Shown here one piece after another: positions 22,066-30,363 of a stretch of DNA of 35,700 nucleotides (its first letter is position 1; each line of letters begins with the position of its first letter). The position numbers and the translations under genes were made by a program. Below the pieces are notes generated by a model. The model saw only the letters and a program-made list of their open reading frames with translations. It made no database searches and had not been told where the DNA came from. The stretch is from assembly GCF_003350925.1 (NCBI RefSeq), contig NZ_KZ857187.1:1-35700 (forward strand), written 5' to 3'. This DNA comes from Dyella tabacisoli (GTDB lineage Bacteria > Pseudomonadota > Gammaproteobacteria > Xanthomonadales > Rhodanobacteraceae).

Positions 22066-22824
22066 ATGTATTTTCATAAGAACGGGGTTGCCTTAGCGGC
22101 GACCCTGGGTTGTTTGTTGATGGTGGGATGTGCTACTGACACGCCAAAGTCTGTGCATCAAAACAAAGAGGAATATTTGGGGCGATCGTTTGCGCCAACT
22201 CATCTGTCGAGGTCCTTGCTAGAGGCGGCAGCTCAGTCCGCAGAAAAGCCATTGCCTTTCAATAAGCTTATTATCAAGCAGGCGACAACAGTCAAGTATC
22301 CAACTGGTATGACCACGGAATGGTCGAGCGATACGGTTTATAGAAACGCCGGAAATGGCCTGGTCGAAGGGGTTATCACCTATTACAGCAACGGAATCGA
22401 GACTCAGACATTATTCGAATTGACGTATCGCGGTATCTATCCGTTGATCTGGCAAATCATTCCCTCGAATAACGTCAAGATGCCATTTGTTGGACAGGTT
22501 AAATCAATATCTCAAATTGATAGGTCATTTGATAAGCCATCGCTGAACTTTGTGTATAGAACTAGCTGGAATGCTCCAAGAGCAATGGATGGCGACGGCA
22601 GCAGGTCGTGCACATCTACGGGTGTCTATCCTGCTTCAAAATTGAATTCAAAAATGCAAGGTGAGGCGAGGGAGTATGATTGTAATGTCACGAATGATAA
22701 CGGCATTGCGAGTGCTCTACAGAAATATGTATATCTTGATGCCTATGGAGTGGCGTTCGTCAAGTCAATGAAAAAAACCGATTTGAATCTCAATTGGCGT
22801 TTTGTTGACTTCAAGGTCGAGTAG
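22066..22824 (+). CDS. Putative lipoprotein of unknown function
   Basis: A 252-residue protein. The start at ATG 22066 has AGGGG 5 nt upstream and gives an N-terminal signal MYFHKNGVALAATLGCLLMV followed by GCATD, a lipobox with Cys as lipidation site. An in-frame TTG 33 nt earlier would add a non-signal extension and is less likely. The mature part is mixed alpha/beta (YPTGMTTEWSSDTVYRNAGN, SYxNGIETQTLFELTYRG). No named family recognised. It could be an immunity lipoprotein for the locus, given position, or an unrelated envelope protein. Confidence 0.8.
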   Translation: MYFHKNGVALAATLGCLLMVGCATDTPKSVHQNKEEYLGRSFAPTHLSRSLLEAAAQSAEKPLPFNKLIIKQATTVKYPTGMTTEWSSDTVYRNAGNGLVEGVITYYSNGIETQTLFELTYRGIYPLIWQIIPSNNVKMPFVGQVKSISQIDRSFDKPSLNFVYRTSWNAPRAMDGDGSRSCTSTGVYPASKLNSKMQGEAREYDCNVTNDNGIASALQKYVYLDAYGVAFVKSMKKTDLNLNWRFVDFKVE

Positions 22825-23100
22825 CTACAGGTTGTAGAAGAAAGTAAGGTGTCAGAGTCATTATCTGATGCTTGGATGAGGCATTAGCTGATGGGGTGGA
22901 CGCGCGTGCGACGTAGATATGCGCGACTACGCTTATCGGATTTCTCGTGTCACGCCAGCCACGCTTGCGAGGCGATACCCAGCGACGTGGCTTGCGGATC
23001 GTTGGGGTTCGCTTGCGCTCACCCCAGCCTACGATGGTTGAGCGACTACCTCACCCAAACGAGCCCCGCCACTGAACCGGCGGGGCTTGCACGTTATCGG
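22825..23100. other. Repeat-rich intergenic region
   Basis: It holds a decayed copy of the CTGACGCTTGAGAGC dispersed repeat (from about 22850) and one diverged REP-like palindrome (23001-23032, GTTGGGGTTCGCTTGCGCTC then ACCCCAGCCTAC). No gene is supported. Confidence 0.55.
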
Positions 23101-23101
23101 C

Positions 23102-23380
23102 TTACCTCGTTTGTTTCTGTTGCCTCTCCCGCAAACCCAAGGCCACCGATTCCGCCCGTTCACTAAACAATGCAGGGCCATAAACAAACCTTCGATGGTC
23201 ATCGGATTGAAGGGTGTTTCTTCGGGCTCTTTGTATTCGTTGGTGTCGCGTAGTTCGCGAAACGATTCACTTGTGGCCAGGATGCGCACCTGGGTAAGCA
23301 CGCCTGTGATCGGGCCGGTGAGGGTGGAGAGGGATTCTTCGTGAGTGCCGATCAGGGTGTCTTCGGTCAAAGCCGTCGGT
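23102..23380 (-). pseudogene. Frameshifted third copy of the 112-residue hypothetical gene
   Basis: The minus strand encodes TLIGTHEESLSTLTGPITGV...FRELRDTNEYKEPEE...TIEGLFMALH, clearly homologous to the intact gene at 12394-12732. A 1-nt loss near 23165-23172 then shifts the frame, and the homologous C-terminus (ERAESVALGLRERQQKQ) is in another frame. The 5' end has been replaced by unrelated sequence containing a REP-like palindrome. Confidence 0.75.
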
Positions 23381-23424
23381 AGGTTGGGCTGAACGAAGTG
23401 ATGCCCAACAAGATACCTTGCGCA

Positions 23425-23457
23425 ACGTTGGGGTTCGCTTTGCTCACCCCAACCTAC
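23425..23457. repeat. REP-like palindrome (33 bp)
   Basis: ACGTTGGGGTTCGCTTTGCT followed by CACCCCAACCTAC. The GTTGGGGT/ACCCCAAC ends pair as a hairpin. It is identical to the copy at 25208-25240 and to the complement of 25068-25100. Confidence 0.85.
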
Positions 23458-23468
23458 GAAAAGCAAAG

Positions 23469-23501
23469 GTGCTATCGCCAGACGGCTTCTGGCGATAGCA
23501 C
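23469..23501 (-). terminator. Hairpin terminator of the methyltransferase-like gene
   Basis: GTGCTATCGCCAGA and its exact complement form a 14-bp stem with a 5-nt loop. On the minus strand it lies 16 nt after the gene's stop and is followed by a moderately T-rich run. Confidence 0.7.
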
Positions 23502-23517
23502 GAGTGCATCGAAAGGC

Positions 23518-24303
23518 TTAGTTTTTCGGCTTGCGGAATTTCAGCACGAACTGGTCGGTGTGGCTGTGGATATCCGGCGAAAAAACGATCTTGTCGTGGG
23601 CGTCTTGCGGGTTGCTCAGAAGGTCGCTGCGGGCTTCGAGTACGAATCCCGCTGCCTTCGCCTGGGCGATGACTATCGCCGGGTCGATGCGGTGCAGGGT
23701 CTTGGCGTCCTGCTCGTTTGAGCCGGCCTTGGCGGCGTGATCGAGCACTACATAGATGCCGCCAGGCTTCAACGCCTTGAATACTGCGGCGTCCATCTTG
23801 GCCGTTTCATCGGCACCGCTGGTCCCTTTGACTGCAAACACGCTGACCCCGCCATAGACATCGTGGTAATTCTGCGAGGTCCAGACGACGTCTAGTGGTT
23901 CGTCGGCGCTCATCTGCTCGTAGCTGCGGGTGATTAACGAGATATTGCCGTATACCGGGTCAGCGGCGAGTGCCTTGATGCTGTCGAGCTTTTTTGGTGC
24001 GCCTTCGGCCACGCTCTCGGGAACGACTGCATAGACGTGCCCTTGCGGCCCGACCAGTTTGCTGAAAATACGAGTGAAGTAACCACCGCCAGGAATCAGG
24101 TCGGCCACTTTGTCGCCCGGCTTGATGCCGGCAAAACGTATCAGCTCGGCTGGCTTGCGGTTAACGTCGCGATCCTTGTCGGCGGCCGGCCGGGCACTGT
24201 CAGTGACTGCCGCGGACACATCGTCCACGGGGGTTTGCGTACCGGCCTGGGCCAGCGCCGTCGTTCCAAGTAGGAGAAGACCGAGCAGCAAAGGTTTATT
24301 CAT
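23518..24303 (-). CDS. Exported class I SAM-dependent methyltransferase-like protein
   Basis: A 261-residue protein starting at MNKPLLLGLLLLGTTALAQA, a clear Sec signal peptide; a longer frame upstream lacks this logic. After the signal come ELIRFAGIKPGDKVADLIPG, then GGYFTRIFSKLVGPQGHVYA, the glycine-rich SAM-binding motif I and post-motif of class I methyltransferases, later GGIYVVLDHAAKAG and a C-terminal LEARSDLLSNPQDAHD. Similar signal-bearing methyltransferase-like proteins are common in Xanthomonadales. The substrate is unknown, and methyltransfer in the periplasm is questionable because SAM is cytoplasmic. The lipocalin-like gene lies just upstream on the same strand (stop 24366, gap about 60 bp), so the two may be co-transcribed. 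A hairpin terminator follows. Confidence 0.85.
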   Translation of the reverse strand: MNKPLLLGLLLLGTTALAQAGTQTPVDDVSAAVTDSARPAADKDRDVNRKPAELIRFAGIKPGDKVADLIPGGGYFTRIFSKLVGPQGHVYAVVPESVAEGAPKKLDSIKALAADPVYGNISLITRSYEQMSADEPLDVVWTSQNYHDVYGGVSVFAVKGTSGADETAKMDAAVFKALKPGGIYVVLDHAAKAGSNEQDAKTLHRIDPAIVIAQAKAAGFVLEARSDLLSNPQDAHDKIVFSPDIHSHTDQFVLKFRKPKN

Positions 24304-24365
24304 GGGTTGTATGGCCTGAGATGTGGAGTCGATGAGGGTGCTAGGCGCTTGTGACGCGAGATGTA

Positions 24366-24914
24366 TCAGCGCAGGCGTCGCCATACGACTTCGCCGTGTG
24401 CTCCCTCGGCGGCGCCACTGGATGGCTTGGCGACGGTGTAAGTTAACTCGTCACCCTGGAGGGTATACGGCGTACTTCCATCCTTGTTGTCCCAGTTTGG
24501 ATACGACGCGTGATCGATATGTGTGTGCATCGTCGTGCCATCCGCACTTACGCTACCGTAATGGGCGTTGCTATCGAGTGATGCCGCACGGTATTCCTCC
24601 GGTGTGCCTTTGGATTTGTCATTGACCGCAAAGGGGCTGCGTTGGGCACGCACGATTTGCATCATGTAATGACCTTGTGCATCGATAAGCCATGATCCTT
24701 GTGGGCTCGCGCCATACAGCTCTACGCGCCGGCCATCGGGATAGACATTGTCACAGCGCACCAGGGTCCAGGCGCCGATCAGTGCCGCCGGTACCGGGCT
24801 ATGCGTTGCGGTCGCGGGCGTCACGCCAGACGGCATGGTCGCGGCGTGCGCAAACGGTGTGCCGCACGCGAACAGCAAGCCACAGATTGTGGACATCGCT
24901 TTGTATCGAAACAT
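24366..24914 (-). CDS. Exported lipocalin-like domain protein
   Basis: A 182-residue protein. The N-terminus MFRYKAMSTICGLLFACGTP...AHA is a signal peptide (ATG 24896 is an alternative start). The mature part has LIGAWTLVRCDNVYPDGRRV, then GASPQGSWLIDAQGHYMMQI, GTPEEYRAAS, HYGSVSADG and a final GEVVWRRLR. This ordering (GAWxLV...P.G.L..D..GhYmmQI...EYRAA) is that of the Lipocalin_5-type domain. It is likely periplasmic and may bind a small ligand, but the function is unknown. It is followed at about 60 bp by the exported methyltransferase-like gene on the same strand. Confidence 0.8.
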   Translation of the reverse strand: MFRYKAMSTICGLLFACGTPFAHAATMPSGVTPATATHSPVPAALIGAWTLVRCDNVYPDGRRVELYGASPQGSWLIDAQGHYMMQIVRAQRSPFAVNDKSKGTPEEYRAASLDSNAHYGSVSADGTTMHTHIDHASYPNWDNKDGSTPYTLQGDELTYTVAKPSSGAAEGAHGEVVWRRLR

Positions 24915-25067
24915 GAGGGGGTGCCTTTAGCGTGGGGGACTCGGCTGAGCGTAACTCGCACCCGCATGAGCGATACATCCGTGCCGGCATATTTCAGTCA
25001 TTACAAAACGACATGACTCACCGGGAAAGCGCATCGATGAGCTGTCGGTCGATCAAGGCAAAGCCAG

Positions 25068-25240
25068 GTAGGTTGGGGTGAGCAAAGCGAACCCCAACGT
25101 CGCGCGGCATTGGGAATTATCGTGGATCCCAATGTTGGGGTAATGGGCGCCATCGTGGACTTCAATGTTGCGATATTGAGCATTGCCGCGAACCTCAAGG
25201 TTGCGCCACGTTGGGGTTCGCTTTGCTCACCCCAACCTAC
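25068..25240. repeat. Inverted pair of REP-like palindromes
   Basis: Two perfect 33-bp copies in opposite orientation (25068-25100 and 25208-25240) enclose 107 bp of low-complexity sequence with several partial echoes (CCCAATGTTGGGG, AACCTCAAGGTT). The whole can fold as one long hairpin. It lies in the intergenic region upstream of the lipocalin-like gene. Confidence 0.85.
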
Positions 25241-26073
25241 CGGTGCCGGGTTATCGTTTTTATTTGGACGTCTGAACCAAAGTGGCCATTTTTAATATGT
25301 ACTGCTGGCGGGAGGATGGATGTTTGTCATGGGTGACTTTTCGTCTTGAGGATCTTCGTCAGTCGTTTATGTAATTTCATGCGATTTCACGCGCTCTTCA
25401 CGTTATTGGTTTCACGTCATCTTCACGCTATTGCCTTCACGCTTCCTTCACTCAATCAACACGTTTTGTTGAATGGTATTTGCGTCGCAGTAGTTCCCGC
25501 AGGTTGCACTGCCGTATGATTAAGTTGGGTCACCAACTGGTCATTCACGCGACGCAGAATCGTTTCAACCAACGTTAGGTTGGCGACAAACGTAAAGTGC
25601 ATTGGGTGGATGCAGGCGTCGGTCGAAGTGACTCGTATGGGGGATACGAAGGAATGAATACGCTCATTGCCGACGAGGCGATGAGTGCAGTTGAGCCAGG
25701 AGCGCGGGTTGGAGCGAGACATGGGGACGGTGGGGATTAATTCTTGGGCATTTTCAGGGTCTTCACGCCCGGCGCAGCGGAAACGCGGGCCGCTGGCGGG
25801 TTTCCTGAGTGGCATGGATGACGGACTGCGCTGTGCGGCGACGCCGTGCGGTTGGTTTAACCGCGTTCAAGCGACCAAGTCATGAGCATCTGTGCTTATA
25901 CGTCGATGTCTCGACGAAACAAGGCCTGTCCGGCCATTCCATGCCGCCCTGATAACCAGATCACATACGCCTGCCCTGCAGTACGTATGGTGGTCGCTCG
26001 GCATCGGTTCGGCGACTTACGCATTGGAATCGTGAGCGACACTTTATGACGGACCCACTCTGAATGAGTAAAT
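25241..26073. other. Gene-poor region upstream of the biosynthetic cluster
   Basis: About 830 bp without a convincing gene. A minus-strand open frame of 119 codons (25456-25815) has no visible ribosome site and no recognisable product. The notable content is the TTCAC array at 25376-25451. Confidence 0.5.
25376..25451 (+). promoter_or_regulatory. Phased array of seven TTCAC/TTCAT motifs
   Basis: TTCAT at 25376, then TTCAC at 25386, 25397, 25411, 25422, 25436 and 25447. Spacings are 10, 11, 14, 11, 14 and 11 bp, close to one helical turn with a regular 11/14 alternation. This layout would suit a cooperatively binding regulator. It is far (about 770 bp) upstream of the MbtH-like gene, so the target is unknown. 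Confidence 0.4.
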
Positions 26074-26118
26074 GCCCTATCTCTCTGGGCCCTATCTCTT
26101 TGAGCCCAATCTCTTCGG
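26074..26118 (+). repeat. Three tandem 15-bp repeats upstream of the MbtH-like gene
   Basis: GCCCTATCTCTCTGG, GCCCTATCTCTTTGA and GCCCAATCTCTTCGG follow each other without gaps, ending 106 bp before the MbtH-like start. Direct repeats in this position are candidates for a regulator binding site. Confidence 0.75.
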
Positions 26119-26224
26119 TTGGCCGGTCCCTATTCAACACACGGTACAAGCCATCTTTTTTATGTAGTGGCACGTCAATCGATCTGTAAGCGCGATCGCA
26201 TCTTTCTTTTGCAGAGGAGTATGC

Positions 26225-26437
26225 ATGTCAACCAGCTTGAATCAGTCGGAAACGATGTACGAAGTGGTCGTCAACCAAGATGGGCAATATTCGATTTGGC
26301 CGGTGAATAAGGCCGTGCCGCACGGATGGACGAAGGCAGGCAAGCAAGGTTCAAAAGAATCTTGTCTTGAATTCATTAGCGAGGTGTGGACCGATATGCG
26401 TCCGCTTTCGCTGCGCGCGCGGACGCAGTCCAGCTAG
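26225..26437 (+). CDS. MbtH-like protein
   Basis: A 70-residue protein with the family signature YEVVVNQDGQYSIWPVNKAV, PHGWTKAGKQGSKESCLEFI and WTDMRPLSLR; the conserved Trp residues and the CLxxI/WTDMRP elements are intact. MbtH-like proteins bind and activate NRPS adenylation domains in the cytoplasm. AGAGGAG (26213-26219) lies 5 nt before the ATG, confirming the start. An overlapping frame beginning at 26119 is a shadow. Its presence immediately before trans-AT PKS genes implies that the cluster contains NRPS modules beyond the window. Confidence 0.95.
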   Translation: MSTSLNQSETMYEVVVNQDGQYSIWPVNKAVPHGWTKAGKQGSKESCLEFISEVWTDMRPLSLRARTQSS

Positions 26438-26665
26438 CCACGGCCGCAAGCGGCGAAATGAAATAAAACAACGGCATCCTATCCTGGATTATTGACATGC
26501 CACATGAGCGTCGGCAGTTCCTTTGTGCGCGCTTTCAGGTGCTACGCGCTCGTTTGCGCGCACGCCTTTGGCGGCTATTTGCACGGTCCGCCATAAATTC
26601 CCCATTCGCCAATTCACCTCTACATGGGTGGTCAGCGTGATTTTCAGACGGAATTATGGCCCTAA
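26438..26665. other. Intergenic region before the AT-AT-ER gene
   Basis: No gene is supported. A TTGACA at 26492 has no convincing -10 partner. The genes on both sides point the same way and may share one transcript. Confidence 0.4.
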
Positions 26666-29600
26666 GTGTGTGCGCGACACGTGAAAACCGTATTTCTCTT
26701 TTCAGGGCAGGGCTCGCACCATTTTCAAATGGGCCGGGAGCTATTTGAGAGCGATGCCGGCTTTCGCGCCACCATGCAACACGCCGATCGCGTGGTGCAT
26801 GAGCGTTGCGGCGAATCGGTATTGACTGCGTTGTTTGCGCAAGACAAGGGCAGAGACATTCCATTCGATCGTCTGCTGCACAGTCACCCCGCCATCTTCA
26901 TGGTGGAGTATGCGCTGGCGACATCGCTGATCGATCGTGGCGTGCGGCCCGATATGGTGCTGGGCGCCAGCCTGGGTGCCTTTGCCGCGGCTGCCGTGGC
27001 TGGTTGTATCGATGCGGATGCCGCGTTGCTCGCAGTGATCGAACAGGCGCTCGCGCTGGAAGCGCATGGCGAGCCCGGCTGCATGATCGCGGTGATGGGT
27101 GAGCCTGAGCGTTTTCTTACGCCTGAATTACTCGCGCTTTGTGAGCTTGGGGCGAACAACTTCGCCACTCACTCGGTGATCTCGCTACCGCAAGCGAACC
27201 TGGCGGCGGTGGAAAGTTGTCTTCGCCGATATGGCATCGCGTTCCAACCGCTTCCGGTTAACTTCGCTTTTCATTCGCGCTGGATTGATGCCGCACGGCA
27301 GCCTTATCAGGCATTCCTGCGCACGCTTGCATGTCGGCCCGGTGATATTCCCATCGTGTGCTGCGCTGCCGGCGAGCTGATGCACTCCTTGCCCAGCGGC
27401 CACTTCTGGTCGGCGGTGCGCGACCCGATCCGCTTTGCGCAAACCATCAGCCTGATCGAGTCGCAGGGCAGCTACCGCTATATCGATGTCAGCCCCGGCG
27501 GGACGATGGCGACGTTTCTGAAGTACGGGTTGCCGGTGGGTTCGACATCCCAGGTGCATCAAGTCATGTCGCCCTTCGGTGACGACATGGCACGCCTGAC
27601 CGAATTGACGGCGATTTCTCGGTCGGCGACGCGGCAAATAAATCAAGAAACAGGCTCGGCGACACCGAGTCGTCAAGACAACCAGGCACGGAGCAAGCGC
27701 ATCATGGAGTCACGCAACATGAAAGCAATGATCTTTCCCGGCCAGGGCTCCCAGTTCAAGGGCATGGGCAAGGACCTGTTTCCACTCTTCCCGGAGCTGG
27801 TCAAAAGCGCGTCCGACATTCTCGGTTATTCGCTGCAGGATCTGTGCCTGAACGATACGCAAGGGCACTTATCGCAGACGCAATACACCCAGCCTGCGCT
27901 GTATGTGGTCAATGCCCTGCATTACTACCGGCAGCGTGAGTTGCATGCCGCCACCGAAACGGATGCACCGCCGGATTTCCTCGCCGGGCACAGCCTCGGT
28001 GAATACAACGCCTTGCTCGCGGCGGGTGTGTTCTCTTTTGAAACGGGGCTGCGCCTGGTTAAAAAACGCGGGGAATTGATGGGTGCGGCCAGCGGCGGCG
28101 GGATGGCGGCTGTACTGGGCATGTCGGCTAAAGAGGTCAGGGCGTTGCTCGATGAGCATGAGTTTGAGCAGATCGACATCGCCAACTTCAATACGCCCAC
28201 GCAAACGGTTATTGCCGGCGAGAAAGGTGTGCTCGCCGCTGCGGTCGAATTATTTTCGCGAAAGAATTTCCGCTGTGTGACGTTGAATGTCAGTGCGGCC
28301 TTTCACTCGCGCCACATGCAATCGGCGCAAGCGGAGTTCGCCGAATTCTTGCAGGCCTTCTCGTTTGCAGCACCCAAGGTCACGGTGATCGCCAATGTCA
28401 CTGCGCGTCCTTACGATCCAGCGCGCATCGCGCAGACGCTAGCCGGGCAAATCGCGGCACCGGTGCAATGGGTGGATTCGATTCGCTATGTGATGGGTAA
28501 AGGCGACATTGAATTTCAAGAGATCGGAGCAAGCGTACTTACGAAAATGGTGCTCGAAATAAGAGCCAAGGAAACACCTATTGTCGACGATGCGCCAAGT
28601 GCTCAGCCGCTGCCGGCGGAGGCGAATGCCGCCGCAGCGGTTGGCGAGGCAGGCCGGGTGGCGGAGCGCGGCGCGCAGCGTCGAGTAGAAGCGACAGCGC
28701 TGGGCAGCGAAGTGTTCCAGCGTCGGTTTGGCCTGAAGTACGCCTATATGGCAGGTGCGATGTATCGCGGCGTGGCGTCCGCCGAATTGGTCATAAAAAT
28801 GGGCAAGGCGGGCTTGTTGAGCTTTTTCGGCGCGGGCGGGCTTTCAGTACAACGCATTGAAGCAAACATCATTCGCATACAAGGCGAGTTGAATGCAGGC
28901 CAGCCCTACGGCATGAACCTGTTGGCCAACTACGAATACCCCGCTCAAGAGGCCGCGGTGGTCGACCTTTATCTCAAGTACGGGATCAAAAACATCGAGG
29001 CGGCGGCCTTTATGCAAATGACTCCGGCCCTGGTCAGGTTCCGCCTGCAAGGGCTGCGTACTAACACACACAACGAGATCGTTTGCGATCACCGCATCGT
29101 AGCGAAGGTATCGCGCCCGGAAGTGGCAAAGGCGTTTATGAGTCCGCCGCCGCTCGCTATCGTGGAGAAGCTGCTGGAGCAGCGCTTGATAACACCGCAG
29201 CAGGCGGAGTTGTCGCAAAAAATTCCAGTCAGCCACGATATCTGCGTCGAAGCCGACTCCGGCGGACATACCGATGGCGGCATCGCGGCGGTGATGCTGC
29301 CGCCTTTGCTGCGGCTGCGCGACGAGATGCAGCGGGCGCATGGTTATGTAGAGCCTATCTGCATGGGCTTGGCGGGTGGCATCGGCGGCCCCGAAGCCGC
29401 CGCCGCCGCCTTTCTGCTTGGGGCGGATTTCATCGCGACCGGTTCGATCAACCAATGCTCGGTGGAAGCGGGCATGAGTCCCGACGGAAAGTCGATGCTG
29501 CAGGAAATGGACATTCAAGACACCGAATATGCGCCGGCCGGGGATATGTTTGAAATCGGTGCGCAGGTTCAGGTGATGAAGAAGTCTGTCTTCTTTCCCG

Positions 29601-30067
29601 CGCGGGCGAATAAATTGCTTTCGATCTATCGCCATTACAACAGCCTGGACGAGATACCTGCGCGTACCCGGCATCAGTTGGAAAGCACGTTCTTCAAAAA
29701 GACCTTTGACGAGATCTGGCAAGAGACGGCCAATTACTTCAAGTCAGTAAATCTGGAGCATGAAATTGCCAAGGCGGAGGCCAATGCAAAGCACAAGATG
29801 GCCTTGGTGTTTCGCTGGTACTTCGCTTATTGCACTCGCATAGCCATGGAAGGCAAGGGCGACGATCGCGTGAATTATCAGATTCAGACGGGTCCGGCCT
29901 TGGGCTCGTTCAATCAGTGGGTAAAAGGCACGGAACTGGAGCATTGGAATAAACGGCATGTCGATCGCATGGCAATCAAGATCATGGATGCAACGGCGGA
30001 GCATTTGACGCGGTCTTTTGACCGTTTTCTTGATGGCCGAAGAAGCGACCGGAGTGGGCTGAACTGA
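26666..30067 (+). CDS. Trans-acting tandem acyltransferase / enoylreductase (AT-AT-ER) of a trans-AT PKS
   Basis: An 1133-residue protein. AT1 (about 6-300) has FSGQGSHHF, GASLGAF with nucleophile Ser102, and AFHSR; the usual GHSLG His is Ala. AT2 (about 352-650) begins MKAMIFPGQGSQFKGMG and has GHSLGEY (Ser443) and AAFHSR, matching malonyl-CoA-specific ATs that load AT-less modules in trans. After a linker, residues about 682-1133 form a PfaD/PksE-type FMN enoylreductase (AGAMYRGVAS, FGAGGLSV, SGGHTDGG, GGIGGPEA, GADFIATGSINQ). In known pathways the first AT of such tandem proteins is often an acyl hydrolase that clears stalled chains; here that is inference. The start is GTG 26666 or GTG 26681 (MKTVFLFSGQG); the ribosome site is weak for both. 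It acts on the PKS encoded next. Confidence 0.93.
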   Translation: MCARHVKTVFLFSGQGSHHFQMGRELFESDAGFRATMQHADRVVHERCGESVLTALFAQDKGRDIPFDRLLHSHPAIFMVEYALATSLIDRGVRPDMVLGASLGAFAAAAVAGCIDADAALLAVIEQALALEAHGEPGCMIAVMGEPERFLTPELLALCELGANNFATHSVISLPQANLAAVESCLRRYGIAFQPLPVNFAFHSRWIDAARQPYQAFLRTLACRPGDIPIVCCAAGELMHSLPSGHFWSAVRDPIRFAQTISLIESQGSYRYIDVSPGGTMATFLKYGLPVGSTSQVHQVMSPFGDDMARLTELTAISRSATRQINQETGSATPSRQDNQARSKRIMESRNMKAMIFPGQGSQFKGMGKDLFPLFPELVKSASDILGYSLQDLCLNDTQGHLSQTQYTQPALYVVNALHYYRQRELHAATETDAPPDFLAGHSLGEYNALLAAGVFSFETGLRLVKKRGELMGAASGGGMAAVLGMSAKEVRALLDEHEFEQIDIANFNTPTQTVIAGEKGVLAAAVELFSRKNFRCVTLNVSAAFHSRHMQSAQAEFAEFLQAFSFAAPKVTVIANVTARPYDPARIAQTLAGQIAAPVQWVDSIRYVMGKGDIEFQEIGASVLTKMVLEIRAKETPIVDDAPSAQPLPAEANAAAAVGEAGRVAERGAQRRVEATALGSEVFQRRFGLKYAYMAGAMYRGVASAELVIKMGKAGLLSFFGAGGLSVQRIEANIIRIQGELNAGQPYGMNLLANYEYPAQEAAVVDLYLKYGIKNIEAAAFMQMTPALVRFRLQGLRTNTHNEIVCDHRIVAKVSRPEVAKAFMSPPPLAIVEKLLEQRLITPQQAELSQKIPVSHDICVEADSGGHTDGGIAAVMLPPLLRLRDEMQRAHGYVEPICMGLAGGIGGPEAAAAAFLLGADFIATGSINQCSVEAGMSPDGKSMLQEMDIQDTEYAPAGDMFEIGAQVQVMKKSVFFPARANKLLSIYRHYNSLDEIPARTRHQLESTFFKKTFDEIWQETANYFKSVNLEHEIAKAEANAKHKMALVFRWYFAYCTRIAMEGKGDDRVNYQIQTGPALGSFNQWVKGTELEHWNKRHVDRMAIKIMDATAEHLTRSFDRFLDGRRSDRSGLN

Positions 30068-30363
30068 TTGGCGGCCGCCGTTCGCATGATCCAGGACGAT
30101 CAAAGCGTTGGCGGCGCGCATCACTCGCGCAAACAGGCACATGCATGTGCGGCACTGCAATCTGCGTTTTTTGCGCGAGATGCTGCCGTGTTTGTGCCTG
30201 ATACGGGCTCGCCAGCCCGTCTTGCCCGGAACCACTTCGGCGTCAGGCCAGCATGTTTCCGGTAGTGGTTTGACGTTGATTGGCTCTAAATAGCCGGCTC
30301 AGCAAAAAAACGGCTTCGCAAAAAACAGCACTCGAAAGAACACCTCACAGGATAGGCACGGCC
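30068..30363. other. Spacer between AT-AT-ER and PKS genes
   Basis: 296 bp with no convincing gene. It holds a small hairpin (ACGGGCT/AGCCCGT, 30203-30220) without a T-tract and an A-rich run (30303-30333) just before the PKS ribosome site. A promoter for the PKS gene could lie here. Confidence 0.4.

Noticed and set aside
25456..25815. 119-codon minus-strand open frame in the gene-poor region
   Set aside because: No ribosome binding site, no recognisable motif and no homologous copy in the window; not enough to call a gene.
26119..26310. Open frame overlapping the MbtH-like gene start
   Set aside because: It overlaps the clear MbtH-like frame, which has a good ribosome site and the full family signature.
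26492..26520. TTGACA as a -35 box for the AT-AT-ER gene
   Set aside because: No plausible -10 hexamer at 16-18 bp spacing.
30203..30220. Hairpin as terminator between AT-AT-ER and PKS genes
   Set aside because: Only a 7-bp stem and no T-tract follows.
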